Source: Phycisphaeraceae bacterium
GTDB lineage: Bacteria > Planctomycetota > Phycisphaerae > Phycisphaerales > UBA1924
DNA length: 64,000 nucleotides
NCBI GenBank assembly: GCA_021297895.1
Contig: JAJTHN010000012.1
Coordinates: 30,229 to 94,228, forward strand
Reading direction: 5' to 3'
Numbering within the stretch: the stretch's first letter is position 1; each line of letters opens with the position of its first letter. The notes under the pieces are model-generated. The model made no database searches and had not been told where the DNA came from. It saw nothing but the letters and a program-made list of their open reading frames with translations. Shown here piece by piece: positions 26,303 to 35,784 of the stretch. The position numbers and the translations under genes were made by a program.

Positions 26303-26782
26303 TCACGCAGCCTTGAAGCCGACATCGCCGGGCTTGGGCGGGGGCTTGGCGTGGTCGATGGTGCACCCCGGCTCGACGCCGCACTCCAGCGAGTAGCGCA
26401 TCATGTCGTGCCACGTGCAGATGCCCACGGGGCGTTTCTGCCCATCGGTCACGGGCACGCACGAGATGTTGTGCCACAGCAGCATCGACATCGCGACCTT
26501 GATCGGCGTGTCGGGCGACACGGTGAACACGTTCCGCGTCATGAACTGATGCACCTTTCGGTCCAGGCAGTACACATCCTGCGTGCGCTCGGCCTTGGTG
26601 CCGATGAACGGGCTGATGTTGCGCAGCAGGTCGCGATCGCTGACGATGCCGACCAGTTTGCCGTCTTCGACGACCAGCAGGTGGTGGAACCGGTGGGAGA
26701 GAAAGATGGTGCGCACGTCGTCGAGGGTGTGGTCCATCGAGACGGTGACCAGATCGCGGACCATAATGGAGTCGATGTTCAT
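26303..26782 (-). CDS. CBS-domain protein (tandem CBS pair)
   Basis: A 159-residue protein made of two CBS motifs. The first is VRDLVTVSMDHTLDDVRTIF with LVVEDGKLVGIVSDRDLLR; the second is MTRNVFTVSPDTPIKVAM with CVPVTDGQKRPVGICTWHD. CBS pairs bind adenine nucleotides and regulate partner enzymes or channels. It has no extra domain, so it probably acts in trans. It is convergent with the DUF6265-like lipoprotein gene. Confidence 0.9.
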   Translation of the reverse strand: MNIDSIMVRDLVTVSMDHTLDDVRTIFLSHRFHHLLVVEDGKLVGIVSDRDLLRNISPFIGTKAERTQDVYCLDRKVHQFMTRNVFTVSPDTPIKVAMSMLLWHNISCVPVTDGQKRPVGICTWHDMMRYSLECGVEPGCTIDHAKPPPKPGDVGFKAA

Positions 26783-26850
26783 GCGTTCCTCCGCGGCGCG
26801 CCGCTATGGACAAGAATCGGTCGATGCGCCGGGGAACTGAGGGCTCAGCC

Positions 26851-27543
26851 ATGTCCGAAAGCGTCCGATCGTCCGAGAACTCGATGCCGCCGACCTCATC
26901 GCCCGCTCCATCTGCCCGGAGTGACGATGCCCGAACTCAGCCCGCCGCGGCGGGGCAACTCTGGGCCCCGTGGAGACTCGAGTATCTCCAGGGCCTGGCC
27001 GACGGCCCGCAGTCCGGGCCGAACGCGCCGGCGACACCGTCGGCCGGTGTGCCCGTGTCGGCTCGGCCGCCCGAGCGAGCGTTCGCATCTTTCCTTGCAC
27101 GCGACTGGGCACAGCCCGAGCACGATCTGGCCAATCACGTGATCGTCCGATCGCCCGTCGGCATGGTGCTGCTCAACGCCTTCCCGTACGCGAACGGCCA
27201 TCTGCTCGTGGCGCTGGGCGAGGGCCGGCCGCGGCTGCTGGACTACTCGCCGCAGCAGCGCGCACGCCTGTGGGAACTGGTGGACCTTGCCACCGATCTG
27301 TGCGAGGTCACGCTTCAGCCCATGGGCATCAACACCGGCATCAATCAGGGTGCCGCGGCGGGCGCCGGGGTGCCGTCCCACCTTCACGTCCACCTCGTGC
27401 CCAGGTGGGCGGGCGATACGAACTTCATCACGGTGGTCGGACAGGTTCGCGTGGTGCCGTCGTCGCTGGAGGCGATGAGTGCACGATACCGCGAAGGATG
27501 GTCGCGGATCCGCGATCGCTGGCAGCACGCAATGCGGCCATGA
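26851..27543 (+). CDS. HIT-family hydrolase / Ap4A phosphorylase-like
   Basis: A 230-residue protein with the histidine triad SHLHVHLVPRW (about residues 177-187) after GINTGINQGAAAGAGVPSHL. The upstream block LWAPWRLEYLQ and VIVRSPVGMVLLNAFPYANGHLLVAL matches the APA1/HIT AppA-like family that cleaves diadenosine polyphosphates. The N-terminus is unstructured Ser/Pro-rich. ATG 26806 is an alternative start; 26851 has the better site (GAGGG). Confidence 0.9.
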   Translation: MSESVRSSENSMPPTSSPAPSARSDDARTQPAAAGQLWAPWRLEYLQGLADGPQSGPNAPATPSAGVPVSARPPERAFASFLARDWAQPEHDLANHVIVRSPVGMVLLNAFPYANGHLLVALGEGRPRLLDYSPQQRARLWELVDLATDLCEVTLQPMGINTGINQGAAAGAGVPSHLHVHLVPRWAGDTNFITVVGQVRVVPSSLEAMSARYREGWSRIRDRWQHAMRP

Positions 27544-27564
27544 TTCGGCGTTCCCGCCATCGGC

Positions 27565-28713
27565 TCACGCCGCGAGAACAAGACCGGTCGTCGGCGCGGG
27601 CACATCCCACGGCGTGATCACGCGGCGATCCGGCAACTTCGCCTGCAGCCGCTCCATCGCGTCGAGCATCGGCCCCGGCGAGAGCGTCGCGACCACGAGC
27701 GCATCGGCCTGATCAGGCTCGCCGATAATCTGCACGTTCAGTTCGTGCAGGGCACGCGCGACTTCGGCGGCGTTCTTTCCCGGCGCGACCAGCGCCACCC
27801 GCCCGAGCGGTGACTGCGCGTGCGCTCGCCCCAGCGCGGCTCGCGCCGCGGCTAGGCCGGTGAATCGATCCCACAGCGCCTCGGGCAGCGGCGAGCGCTT
27901 CTGCCTCGGCAGGCTCAGGGCAAGCCCCGCCGCGCCGAGCACAAAGCCCGGAAGCGCACGCTCCTTGCGGGCGATCCCGGCGTAACGCGTGATGGTGTGT
28001 ATCACCGCGCCGCGAACCAGCGGAGCCGGGGCGTACCGACGCATCACCCACGCGTTGTTGCGGACCAGACGGCCGAGGATTCGTCCCATGCTCCGTCCGC
28101 CGAGAACCTTACGGTGCAGCACGCAGAAGCGCCGATCCATGACAACACGATGCCCCGCCGCGAGCATGCGGGCGCTGAGGTCGTACTCCTCGGCGTAGTA
28201 GTCGAAGGTCTGGTCGTAGCCGCCCAGCGACTGAAAGACCTCGCGCCGGATGGCCACGCCGCAGCCGATGAAGACCTCGGGCAGCCCGCCGGCTTCGCGC
28301 GGCCCGGAGCGCAGTTGCTCGGGCGTGGCGACTCGCCAGTTGGGCATGTTCGGACCGGGCAGGAAGATCTCCGCCGCGACCGCCGCGACATCCGGTGCCG
28401 CGGCCTTCAGCGCTGCGATGAAGCCCGTGTCGATCGGCGATGAGTCATCGTCGAGCATGATCAGCCACTGACCGTTTGCGATCAGCGCGCCGTGGTTCCT
28501 CGCCGCCGCGGCGATGTTCTTGGTCATCACCTGCGAACGCACGCGCACGCCGTTGGTCAGTTCAGGGTCGCAGATCGCCGGCAGGGTCGAGGCGTTGTCG
28601 ACCACGATGACTTCGAACTCCTCGGGGCTCAGCGGCAGCGAGCCGAGGATCGCCAGCGTGCGCAGCAGTTCGCTGGGTCGGTTGTGCGTCGGGATGATGA
28701 AGCTTGCGAGCAT
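27565..28713 (-). CDS. GT2 family glycosyltransferase
   Basis: A 382-residue protein with FIIPTHNRPSELLRTLAIL at the N-terminus, VIVVDNASTL, the DxD-like metal site MLDDDSSPI and IGCGVAIRREVFQSLGGYDQT (acceptor side). A C-terminal region of about 130 residues without recognised domain follows; part of it (ALVVATLSPGPMLDAMERLQ) might be a small Rossmann-like add-on. Likely adds sugars to a surface glycan. It starts 16 bases after the nucleotidyltransferase-kinase gene on the same strand. Confidence 0.9.
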   Translation of the reverse strand: MLASFIIPTHNRPSELLRTLAILGSLPLSPEEFEVIVVDNASTLPAICDPELTNGVRVRSQVMTKNIAAAARNHGALIANGQWLIMLDDDSSPIDTGFIAALKAAAPDVAAVAAEIFLPGPNMPNWRVATPEQLRSGPREAGGLPEVFIGCGVAIRREVFQSLGGYDQTFDYYAEEYDLSARMLAAGHRVVMDRRFCVLHRKVLGGRSMGRILGRLVRNNAWVMRRYAPAPLVRGAVIHTITRYAGIARKERALPGFVLGAAGLALSLPRQKRSPLPEALWDRFTGLAAARAALGRAHAQSPLGRVALVAPGKNAAEVARALHELNVQIIGEPDQADALVVATLSPGPMLDAMERLQAKLPDRRVITPWDVPAPTTGLVLAA

Positions 28714-28728
28714 GATTGGTCGTGTGTT

Positions 28729-30444
28729 TCAGACGGCCTGGCCCATCCGAGCGCGCATGGCGACCGCGTCGCCCTCGCCGGGTGCGTACGCGAGCCGCGA
28801 GGCGTGCAGCCGGACCATCGCGTGACGCAGATCGGTGGAAGCGACCGGAATGTTGCCGAGGCGCTGGGCCTGCGTGGCCGCGCCGAGCGAGCCGAGCGTT
28901 GCAGAGGCGAGGGTCGATGCGCCGGTCGTCATCGCGAGCGTGGCGACGCTCAGCAGGGTGTCGCCGCAACCGAGCGGGTCGACCGGATGGCCCGTGAACG
29001 CGGGCACGTGCTCGCCGCGGACGCGCGAGGCGTTGGCCTCGATCCCGGGGTCTGAAGGGTTCGCCGAACCCGGCGTGTCGATGCGATCAAAGGCGATAAG
29101 CCCATCGCCGCCGAGCGTGACGAAGATCCCGCGGGAGCGCGTGTCCTCCAGCACCCGCCACGCGACGGAGGGGATCGATTGGTCGAAGATGCGATAGGTT
29201 TCGCGCAGTTCGCTCTCACTGGGGCAGAGCAGGTCCATGGAGTGAAACGCCCGCAGGCTCGAGCGTCGTCCCGACACATCGCCGCTCATCACGCGCACGC
29301 GCGGGCGGAGCGTGGTGCAGAGGTGGTCGAGCACCGTGGGCGTGAGCAGGCCGTTGCCGAAGTCCGCGATGATCGCCGCGTCCGCGCCGTCGGCGTGCTC
29401 GCCGGCGAGTCGCACGAGCCGCTCCTGCCGCGTCGCGTCGAGAACGATCGGGCTGAGCGCATTGACCTTCATCACCTTCTGCGCCCCGACGAGAAACCGC
29501 TGCTTTTCGGCCATCGGCACATCGACCGGTATGGACGCGACCTCCACACCCTCCGCGGCCATCCGCTCGCGGAACCGCTCGCCCTCGGCATTATCCGGCA
29601 GGCCCGTGACCAGCACCGGTCGAGCGCCGAGCGCCGCGCAGTGACGCGCGATGATCGCCGCGCCACCGTCATACTGGCGCCGCTCCAGCGGGCGCAGGGT
29701 CATCACGGGCGACTCGCTGGCGACTTCCGGCTGATCGCAGAGCACGTACACGTCGCTGATCGTCTCGCCGACGACCACGACGCGCCGGTCGCGCATCGCG
29801 TTGATCACGCCGTTGAGTCTCGGGCCCTGAAGCTCCTCGTGAGCGAGCAACTGACGCAGCCGCGCGTTGTAGGGATCAACGCTCTGCTCCAGCGCACGGA
29901 TCAGCGCGGTGCTGGAGAACACCACATCGCCCGACGAGAAGATGACCTTGCCCCCGGCCGCCTCCACCGCCGCTCGCTCCGCCGCGAAGCGCGGGTCGTT
30001 GTTCTGCTCGTATTCGCGGCCCTTGATGTAGACATCCGGCTGCACCCGCGTGAGGATGTCCTGAGCGGTGGGAGAAGGGTCGATGTACACCCAGTCCACA
30101 CAGTCGAGTTCGGCCAGGTTCTCGGCGCGGAGTTCCTCGGGGATCAGCGGTGCCCCGCCGCGCTTGGTGTAGCACGCATCGGCGGTGATGGACACCAGCA
30201 GTATGTCGCCGTGGCTGCGCGCCTGACGGAGGTGGCGGATATGCCCCGGGTGGACGATGTCGAAGCAGCCGTGACACTGGACCACGTTCAGGCCCATCGC
30301 CCGCGCGCCGGCTCGGCGCTCGAGCAGTTCGGGCAGCGACAGAATCTTGGCCCGCTGCCGCGGCCCGCCCGTTCCTGAGCCTCCGCGGCTCGGGTTGAGG
30401 GGTGAACGGTCCGACGATCCGGGTTCGCGACCAGATGAGCGCAT
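28729..30444 (-). CDS. Nucleotidyltransferase-PfkB kinase fusion (HldE-like, reversed order)
   Basis: A 571-residue protein. An N-terminal cytidylyltransferase-like domain has KILSLPELLERR and the signature GCFDIVHPGHIRHL (about residues 59-72), with YIKGREYEQNND. A PfkB sugar-kinase domain follows (VVVVGETISDVYVLCDQ, SPVMTLRPLERRQYDGGAA, then DPLGCGDTLL with catalytic Asp near 495). The two activities match HldE, which makes ADP-heptose for LPS core, but E. coli has the kinase first. The GAGD motif reads GCGD here. It starts a unit with the GT2 gene. Confidence 0.88.
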   Translation of the reverse strand: MRSSGREPGSSDRSPLNPSRGGSGTGGPRQRAKILSLPELLERRAGARAMGLNVVQCHGCFDIVHPGHIRHLRQARSHGDILLVSITADACYTKRGGAPLIPEELRAENLAELDCVDWVYIDPSPTAQDILTRVQPDVYIKGREYEQNNDPRFAAERAAVEAAGGKVIFSSGDVVFSSTALIRALEQSVDPYNARLRQLLAHEELQGPRLNGVINAMRDRRVVVVGETISDVYVLCDQPEVASESPVMTLRPLERRQYDGGAAIIARHCAALGARPVLVTGLPDNAEGERFRERMAAEGVEVASIPVDVPMAEKQRFLVGAQKVMKVNALSPIVLDATRQERLVRLAGEHADGADAAIIADFGNGLLTPTVLDHLCTTLRPRVRVMSGDVSGRRSSLRAFHSMDLLCPSESELRETYRIFDQSIPSVAWRVLEDTRSRGIFVTLGGDGLIAFDRIDTPGSANPSDPGIEANASRVRGEHVPAFTGHPVDPLGCGDTLLSVATLAMTTGASTLASATLGSLGAATQAQRLGNIPVASTDLRHAMVRLHASRLAYAPGEGDAVAMRARMGQAV

Positions 30445-30564
30445 GTTCCGTTATCGGCCCGTTGGGGCTGGGCCTTTACGGGTGTTTGCCCCGCACGCGA
30501 GACTTTCGCGGACTCCGCGCCCGGTTTGCGTACGTTGCAGGCCTGAATAGCCGATAACCACGAC
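30445..30564. promoter_or_regulatory. Divergent region with mirrored 9-mer beside both start codons
   Basis: GTTATCGGC at 30450-30458 and its reverse complement GCCGATAAC at 30550-30558 sit 5 and 6 bases before the start codons of the two divergent genes. Each leader therefore reads GCCGATAAC then ATG, in the ribosome-binding position and without a clear purine-rich site. A shared translational or transcriptional control site is possible. Confidence 0.45.
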
Positions 30565-33204
30565 ATGAACGGCCTTGGAGTCTCCGGGCTGGGCCACGCC
30601 GCGGCCCCGCACGCGGGCGATCACGTCGCCACCGACCTCGGCCAGGGCCGAACGGCGGCCCCACGCGCCGTCACGCCGCTGCTCAGCAGGGCCGACCTGC
30701 TCACCCTCGCCCGAGCCGGCAAGCCCTGGGCTTTCATCCCCCGCGGGCTGGACTTCGCCCGCGCCCATCCCGCCGATGCGACCATCCGGCTGCTCGTCGC
30801 CGCGGCGATGCTCAAACTCCGCCTCAAGACCCCCGCCTTGGCGCTGCTGGACTCGATCGCCCCGCCGGCGGACATGGACCCCGCCATCGCGCAGCTCCGC
30901 CGGGCCGCCGACGCGACCGCCGAGACGCTCATCGACGCCGATGAACGCATCGCCCGCGCACGCGCGAACCTGAGCGTGCTGCTCCGGCGCGAGGGCGAAG
31001 GTGACATGCGCATTCGCGTCCGCGCGGCCGAGCACGCCTTCGACGCATGGGCGCAGCGGAGCCGCACGATCGCCGCGTATCGCACGACCGACGGCAGCGT
31101 CGTGACGCGCCCGCAGGCTGCCGGTGCCGATGATCCCTTTGCCTCGTTCATCGAGCAGCCGAGCTTGCCCGAAGGTACCCCGGTGCTTCCTGTCTCGCCC
31201 GATGCGAGCAGCGCGGCGAGCAACGCAACGGGGATGAAGGCGCTGTACGTCGACGGCTTCGACACGCCGATCGTCGTCCTCCGCGCTCACGAGCAACTCA
31301 CGCGGAACCCCGATGGATCATGGCCGCTGATCGCCGTCGTCCACGGCGATGCGTGCACGTTTCTCGATGCGCTCGCGCACCTCTCGCTCGAGCCGATGCT
31401 GACCGCCGACCGCTTCGCGTGCTTCGTCGGCAATGATGCGCCCGCGCTCTTCCGCGAGTTTCTGATTGGCCGCATCGATCTGCAACTCGGCGGTCATGTG
31501 CTCGCTGCCGGCGGGCCCGCGCACGCGGGCGTGATCGAGCCCGTACTTCGGGACGTTCTGGGACAGCAGGAGCGGGAACTCGTGCGACTGCGCGAAGCCG
31601 TCGCCGCGGCGTACGTCGGCAGGAACGCCGCATACTGGCGCGAGCGATTCGCCGGCGTGCTGACGGGCTCAAGCACAGCCGCCGAGCCGCTCCGCGTGCT
31701 GATCCCCACCTGCAGGTTCTCGACGTTCATCAAGCACTCGTCGGCCGATCTGGCGCGAACGCTCGAGCGGCTCGGCCATCAGGCCCGCGTGCTGATCGAG
31801 CCCGATGATTCCAGCCAACTCAGCGTGCTGGCCCACGCTCGCGCGTGCGCAGAGTTCCGCCCTGATCTTGTCGTGCTGATCAACTACCCGCGCACCAGCG
31901 TCCCGGGCCTGCCGGCGAACGTGCCCTTTGTCTGCTGGGTGCAGGACGCCATGCCGCACCTGTTCGACCCGCGCGTCGGCGCAACGCAGACCGGGCTGGA
32001 CTTTGTCATGGGCCATCTGCACACGGAGTTCTTCACGCAGTACGGCTACACGCGTCAGCGCACGCTCAGTTCGTGGTGCGTCGCCAGCGATGAGAAGTTC
32101 GCCCCCGACGCGATCCGCCCGGTCTCGCCGGAGCGTCGGGCACGCCTGAGCGTCGACGTCGCGTTCGTGACCAATCACTCCGAAACGCCCGAGCAGATGC
32201 GCGAGCGGCTGATCCGCAACGCCGCCACCGGCCCCGAACGCGACATGCTCACGCCCATGGTTCAGGCCGCGTGCGAAATGGCGCTGCAGCAGGCCCGCGT
32301 GTCGCTCGCAAGCGGCGCAACATATCCGCACGCCATCGATCGTGTCGCCCGCGCACCGGATGACTGCGGGCCGGGCGCGGCACTCTGGCCGGAGACCATC
32401 GCCAGGAACGCGGTACTCGCCGCGACGGGCAGGGAGCCCGAACAGCACTGGGTCACGATGCTCACGCACCAGATCATCCGTCCGCTGATGGACCGCGCGA
32501 TCCGCCATGAGTCGGCGCACTGGGCCGCGAGCATCTGCGACCGCCGCGGCTGGAGCTTCCGCCTCTACGGCAAGGGTTGGGAGACGCACCCGACGCTCGC
32601 CCGCTTCGCCGGCGGCACGCTCGATCACGGCGAGGATCTCCGCGCAAGTTACGCCCTGGCCGGCGTGCAGCTCCACGCCACCGGCGGCTCTGCGTATCAC
32701 CAGCGAGTCGTCGAGTGTGCGCTGGCCGGCGGTCTGCCCCTGACGCGTCGCAAGTACACCGACGCCATGCTCGCGATGGCGTATATGGAGGCCCGCGCGT
32801 GCGATACGGGCGAGCCCGTCGCGTGCGATCTTGTGCGAAAGTGGGAGTGGGTTCGCATCGCCGATGACTGGCGCATGATGGCCCTGGCCGCGGGTCTGCA
32901 GCGCAACGGCATCAGCGTGCCCGACCTGTTCCCGCGTCTGCCGGAACTGCGTCAGCAGCCGTGGATCCGCTATCACAGCCACGAGCCGGACTTCCGGGAG
33001 AACTTCATCGCCGGCGATCTGTTCGAGACCGGCTTCTGCACCGAGCAGGAACTCGAGTCCCGCCTCGAGCTCGCCCTGGCCCGCGGCCCGTGGCGCGAGC
33101 AGATGACCCGCACCATTCGCGAAAGAGCGCTGGCGTTCTACACGCACACGGCGCTGGTCCGCGGCATGCTCGCAATGGTTGCCGGCGGCTGCAGCGATCG
33201 CTGA
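30565..33204 (+). CDS. Large CgeB-like glycosyltransferase
   Basis: An 879-residue protein. A N-terminal region of about 370 residues contains helical repeat-like segments, and the C-terminal part a GT-B fold: VLIPTCRFSTFIKHSSADLA, LGHQARVLIEPDD, VPFVCWVQDAMPHLFDPR and FVMGHLHTEFFTQYGY. The nucleotide-sugar half is SFRLYGKGWETHPT...YALAGVQLHATGGSAYHQRVVECALAGGLPL. That last block is typical of the CgeB/Glyco_trans_1_2 family. It is divergent from the HldE-like gene and probably works on the same surface glycan. Confidence 0.85.
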   Translation: MNGLGVSGLGHAAAPHAGDHVATDLGQGRTAAPRAVTPLLSRADLLTLARAGKPWAFIPRGLDFARAHPADATIRLLVAAAMLKLRLKTPALALLDSIAPPADMDPAIAQLRRAADATAETLIDADERIARARANLSVLLRREGEGDMRIRVRAAEHAFDAWAQRSRTIAAYRTTDGSVVTRPQAAGADDPFASFIEQPSLPEGTPVLPVSPDASSAASNATGMKALYVDGFDTPIVVLRAHEQLTRNPDGSWPLIAVVHGDACTFLDALAHLSLEPMLTADRFACFVGNDAPALFREFLIGRIDLQLGGHVLAAGGPAHAGVIEPVLRDVLGQQERELVRLREAVAAAYVGRNAAYWRERFAGVLTGSSTAAEPLRVLIPTCRFSTFIKHSSADLARTLERLGHQARVLIEPDDSSQLSVLAHARACAEFRPDLVVLINYPRTSVPGLPANVPFVCWVQDAMPHLFDPRVGATQTGLDFVMGHLHTEFFTQYGYTRQRTLSSWCVASDEKFAPDAIRPVSPERRARLSVDVAFVTNHSETPEQMRERLIRNAATGPERDMLTPMVQAACEMALQQARVSLASGATYPHAIDRVARAPDDCGPGAALWPETIARNAVLAATGREPEQHWVTMLTHQIIRPLMDRAIRHESAHWAASICDRRGWSFRLYGKGWETHPTLARFAGGTLDHGEDLRASYALAGVQLHATGGSAYHQRVVECALAGGLPLTRRKYTDAMLAMAYMEARACDTGEPVACDLVRKWEWVRIADDWRMMALAAGLQRNGISVPDLFPRLPELRQQPWIRYHSHEPDFRENFIAGDLFETGFCTEQELESRLELALARGPWREQMTRTIRERALAFYTHTALVRGMLAMVAGGCSDR

Positions 33205-33244
33205 TCCGCGGCGGCAAAGTGGCAGATGGATCGTCGAGTTCCAG

Positions 33245-33270
33245 CGGGCGGCGCGTCCTTACGCCGCCCG
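33245..33270. repeat. Hairpin carrying the PilZ stop codon in its loop
   Basis: A perfect 9-bp stem (CGGGCGGCG at 33245-33253 and CGCCGCCCG at 33262-33270) with an 8-base loop. The stop codon of the PilZ gene is inside the loop. It lies between convergent genes, so it could terminate either; no T run follows. Confidence 0.4.
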
Positions 33271-33675
33271 ATGGAACTCGTACCGAAGGCCCATGTGAAA
33301 CCGTCCCTGGTCGTCACACACGCAGTGAACCACCGTCGCGATCCGATCCGGAATCGGCGTGTTGCCGCTCACCAGCATCACACGCGTCCCGACTTCAAGT
33401 TCAGTCGTGCTCGTCACGCCCAGCCCCGTCGCGCTCGTGTCGACGATGTCCAGCGGCAGCACACCCTGACGGCTCGGCCCGGCGAACATCGCCGTGATCC
33501 GGCTCTCCACCCGCCGACGCGAGTACTCGCGACGTTCCTCCGCCAGGTGGTCCGTGCGCCAGTTCATCGCCCGCGCCCGCGTGTGCAGCAACTCCACCAT
33601 CGCGTCACTCTCGTTGACGCGCGTGCGTCGATCGGCTCGTTGGTTCCGTGTCGGTTGGGTTGTCAGCTGCAGCAT
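33259..33675 (-). CDS. PilZ-domain protein
   Basis: A 138-residue protein. The c-di-GMP-binding arginine motif is ERREYSRRRVES (about residues 46-57), and the second motif is DIVDTSATGLGV (D/NxSxxG). This suggests cyclic-di-GMP binding. The domain ends RFHMGLRYEF, as usual. The start MLQLTTQ is chosen because a GGAG site lies eight bases upstream. It may control a surface or motility function, with no partner visible. Confidence 0.88.
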   Translation of the reverse strand: MLQLTTQPTRNQRADRRTRVNESDAMVELLHTRARAMNWRTDHLAEERREYSRRRVESRITAMFAGPSRQGVLPLDIVDTSATGLGVTSTTELEVGTRVMLVSGNTPIPDRIATVVHCVCDDQGRFHMGLRYEFHRAA

Positions 33676-33970
33676 GTTCGGGCTCCGTCCATCCATCGAG
33701 TGACTGTTCGACTGTCCACTGATGGAATCGGAACACCGCTGTCGCAAGTTCAGTGTGCAATGCGTAAAGACTCCGCGCTGGGGCACTTACCCCATGCAGC
33801 CGACAGCTTCTCCCGCTGATTTGGCTGGCCCTGAAAGGTGGATGGCCATCCCGGAATCCACCCATCGACCGCCCAAGTTGCCGATTTCCCGTGGCGAATC
33901 TTGCGCATCGACCATCATCGATGCGTGAACTCCGGCGGAATCCGCGAACGTCTCGAGCCCGCCCGGACGC

Positions 33971-35467
33971 TCAGTGGCGATGCCGATCGCCGACATCGAA
34001 CGCCGGCGGCGTGGTCACCCCGGTGTTGGGTTCAGCGCTGACCCGCTGCATGCGTCGCGCCAGCAGAAAGGCCAGTTCCAGCGACTGCTCGTAGTTCAGC
34101 CGCGGGTCGCAGAGCGTGTGGTAACTGCGCGAGAGATCGCTCTCGCGGATTCCCGCGCTGCCGCCGATGCACTCGGTCACGTCCAGCCCGGTCAGTTCGA
34201 TATGGACGCCGCCGAGGAACGACCCGTGCGCACGGTGGATGTCCCACGAGGCCTCGAGCTCCGCAAGCACATCGTCGAACGACCGTGTCTTGACCCCGCC
34301 GCTGGTCACGATCCCGTTGCCGTGCATCGGGTCGCACGTCCAGAGCACGCGTCGCCCGGCGATGCGCACCGCGTCGATGAGCCCCGGGAGCACGCGCTCG
34401 ACCTTCGCCACGCCCATGCGCGGGATGAGCACGAGTTTGCCCGGCTCATCGCCGGGGTTGAGCGCGTCGATAAGCCGCAGGAGCTCCTCGGCGGTCGTCG
34501 AGGGGCCGATCTTCACGCCCACGGGATTGCGGATCCCGCGGAAGTACTCGATGTGCGGACCGTCGAGCCTGCGCGTGCGTTCGCCGAGCCAGGGCATGTG
34601 CGTCGAAAGGTTGTAGTGGCCGCTACGCCGCGGCACCGTGCGCGTCTGCGCCGCCTCATACTCCAGATTCAGACCCTCGTGGGACGTGTAGAACTCCACG
34701 CTCTGCGGGTCGCCGCCGGGCTTCTGGCCCATCGCGCTCATGAACCGCAGGCCGTCGGCGACCATCGCCTTGAGCCGCGAGTACTCGTCGCGCAACTCGG
34801 GCGTCAGATCGGCGTGACGCATGAAGCCCAGATCCCAGTACTCCGGGTGATGAATGTCCGCGAAGCCCGCATCCAGCAGCGAGCGCACGAAGTTCAGCGT
34901 CATCGCCGCGTGCTTGTACCCCTCGACCATGAGCCACGGATTTGGCGTGCGGCATTCGAGCGTGAACGGCGCGCGGTTGATCAGGTCGCCGAAGTAACTC
35001 GGCAGCGTCAGGGTCTGGCCGTCGATCTGCCTGGTCTCGCTCATGCTGCTGCGCGGCTTGGCATACTGCCCGGCCATGCGTCCGACGCGGATCACGGGCT
35101 TCTTGCCCGCGTACACGAGCACGAGCGACATCTGCAGCAGGATCTTGAGCTTCGCCGTGATCACGCCGGGCGTGCATTCATCGAGCGTTTCGGCGCAGTC
35201 GCCGCCCTGAAGCAGGAACCGCTTGCCCTCCTGGGCTTGGGCGATCAACTGCTTGAGGCGCTCGACTTCCCAACTGGTCACCAGCGGCGGGAGCGACCCC
35301 AGAACACCCGCGGCCTGCCGAACTTGCGCTTCGTCCGGGTACGGCGCGACCACCGCCTTGGCGGTCGGGTCAACGCGGCTGCGCCAGGTCTCCGGCGTCC
35401 AGTTCGCCGCGGGTGGGACGGCGCTGCCTGACGGGTCGCTCGGGTTGGGCTCGTTGAGGGGGTGCAT
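33971..35467 (-). CDS. Class II 3-deoxy-D-arabino-heptulosonate 7-phosphate synthase
   Basis: A 498-residue protein of the plant/actinobacterial (type II) DAHP synthase family, the first enzyme of the shikimate pathway. It has WRSRVDPTAKAVVAPYPDE, LLQGGDCAET, RVGRMAGQYAKPRSS, EYFRGIRNPVGVKIGPS, CDPMHGN and GGVHIELTGLDVTECIGGS, all family motifs. It converts PEP and erythrose-4-phosphate to DAHP. No other aromatic genes are close. Confidence 0.96.
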   Translation of the reverse strand: MHPLNEPNPSDPSGSAVPPAANWTPETWRSRVDPTAKAVVAPYPDEAQVRQAAGVLGSLPPLVTSWEVERLKQLIAQAQEGKRFLLQGGDCAETLDECTPGVITAKLKILLQMSLVLVYAGKKPVIRVGRMAGQYAKPRSSMSETRQIDGQTLTLPSYFGDLINRAPFTLECRTPNPWLMVEGYKHAAMTLNFVRSLLDAGFADIHHPEYWDLGFMRHADLTPELRDEYSRLKAMVADGLRFMSAMGQKPGGDPQSVEFYTSHEGLNLEYEAAQTRTVPRRSGHYNLSTHMPWLGERTRRLDGPHIEYFRGIRNPVGVKIGPSTTAEELLRLIDALNPGDEPGKLVLIPRMGVAKVERVLPGLIDAVRIAGRRVLWTCDPMHGNGIVTSGGVKTRSFDDVLAELEASWDIHRAHGSFLGGVHIELTGLDVTECIGGSAGIRESDLSRSYHTLCDPRLNYEQSLELAFLLARRMQRVSAEPNTGVTTPPAFDVGDRHRH

Positions 35468-35784
35468 GGTGCTGAAATCGCGTCGTTCTCGAAGGAATCA
35501 GGGAGGAGTCGGCCCGCCGGGACCGCGGCCGCAAAGTCTACACGCCAGCGGCGCAATGTCCCGTCGCGCGTCCGCCAGTCGCGGGTCACCCTCAGCAGTC
35601 AACATCGCCACTCCGGGTCCGGACTTGAGCCCGCGGCAAGAAAATTCTGCGAAGCGCTGAATATCGGTCCCAGTCGCGCCGATGAGGTTGGCAGCCCGCC
35701 GCGTGGCGGGCGTACGCCGGGCCGATGCCCGCGGACCTGCCCGGTGATGGACCGCCGGGCCTCACCTCTGTCAAGGAATCAGAC
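35468..35784. other. Intergenic region upstream of small basic protein
   Basis: About 317 bases hold no gene I can support. It must contain the promoters for the DAHP synthase and for the small basic protein, but I see no clear hexamer pair. No repeats stand out. Confidence 0.3.
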
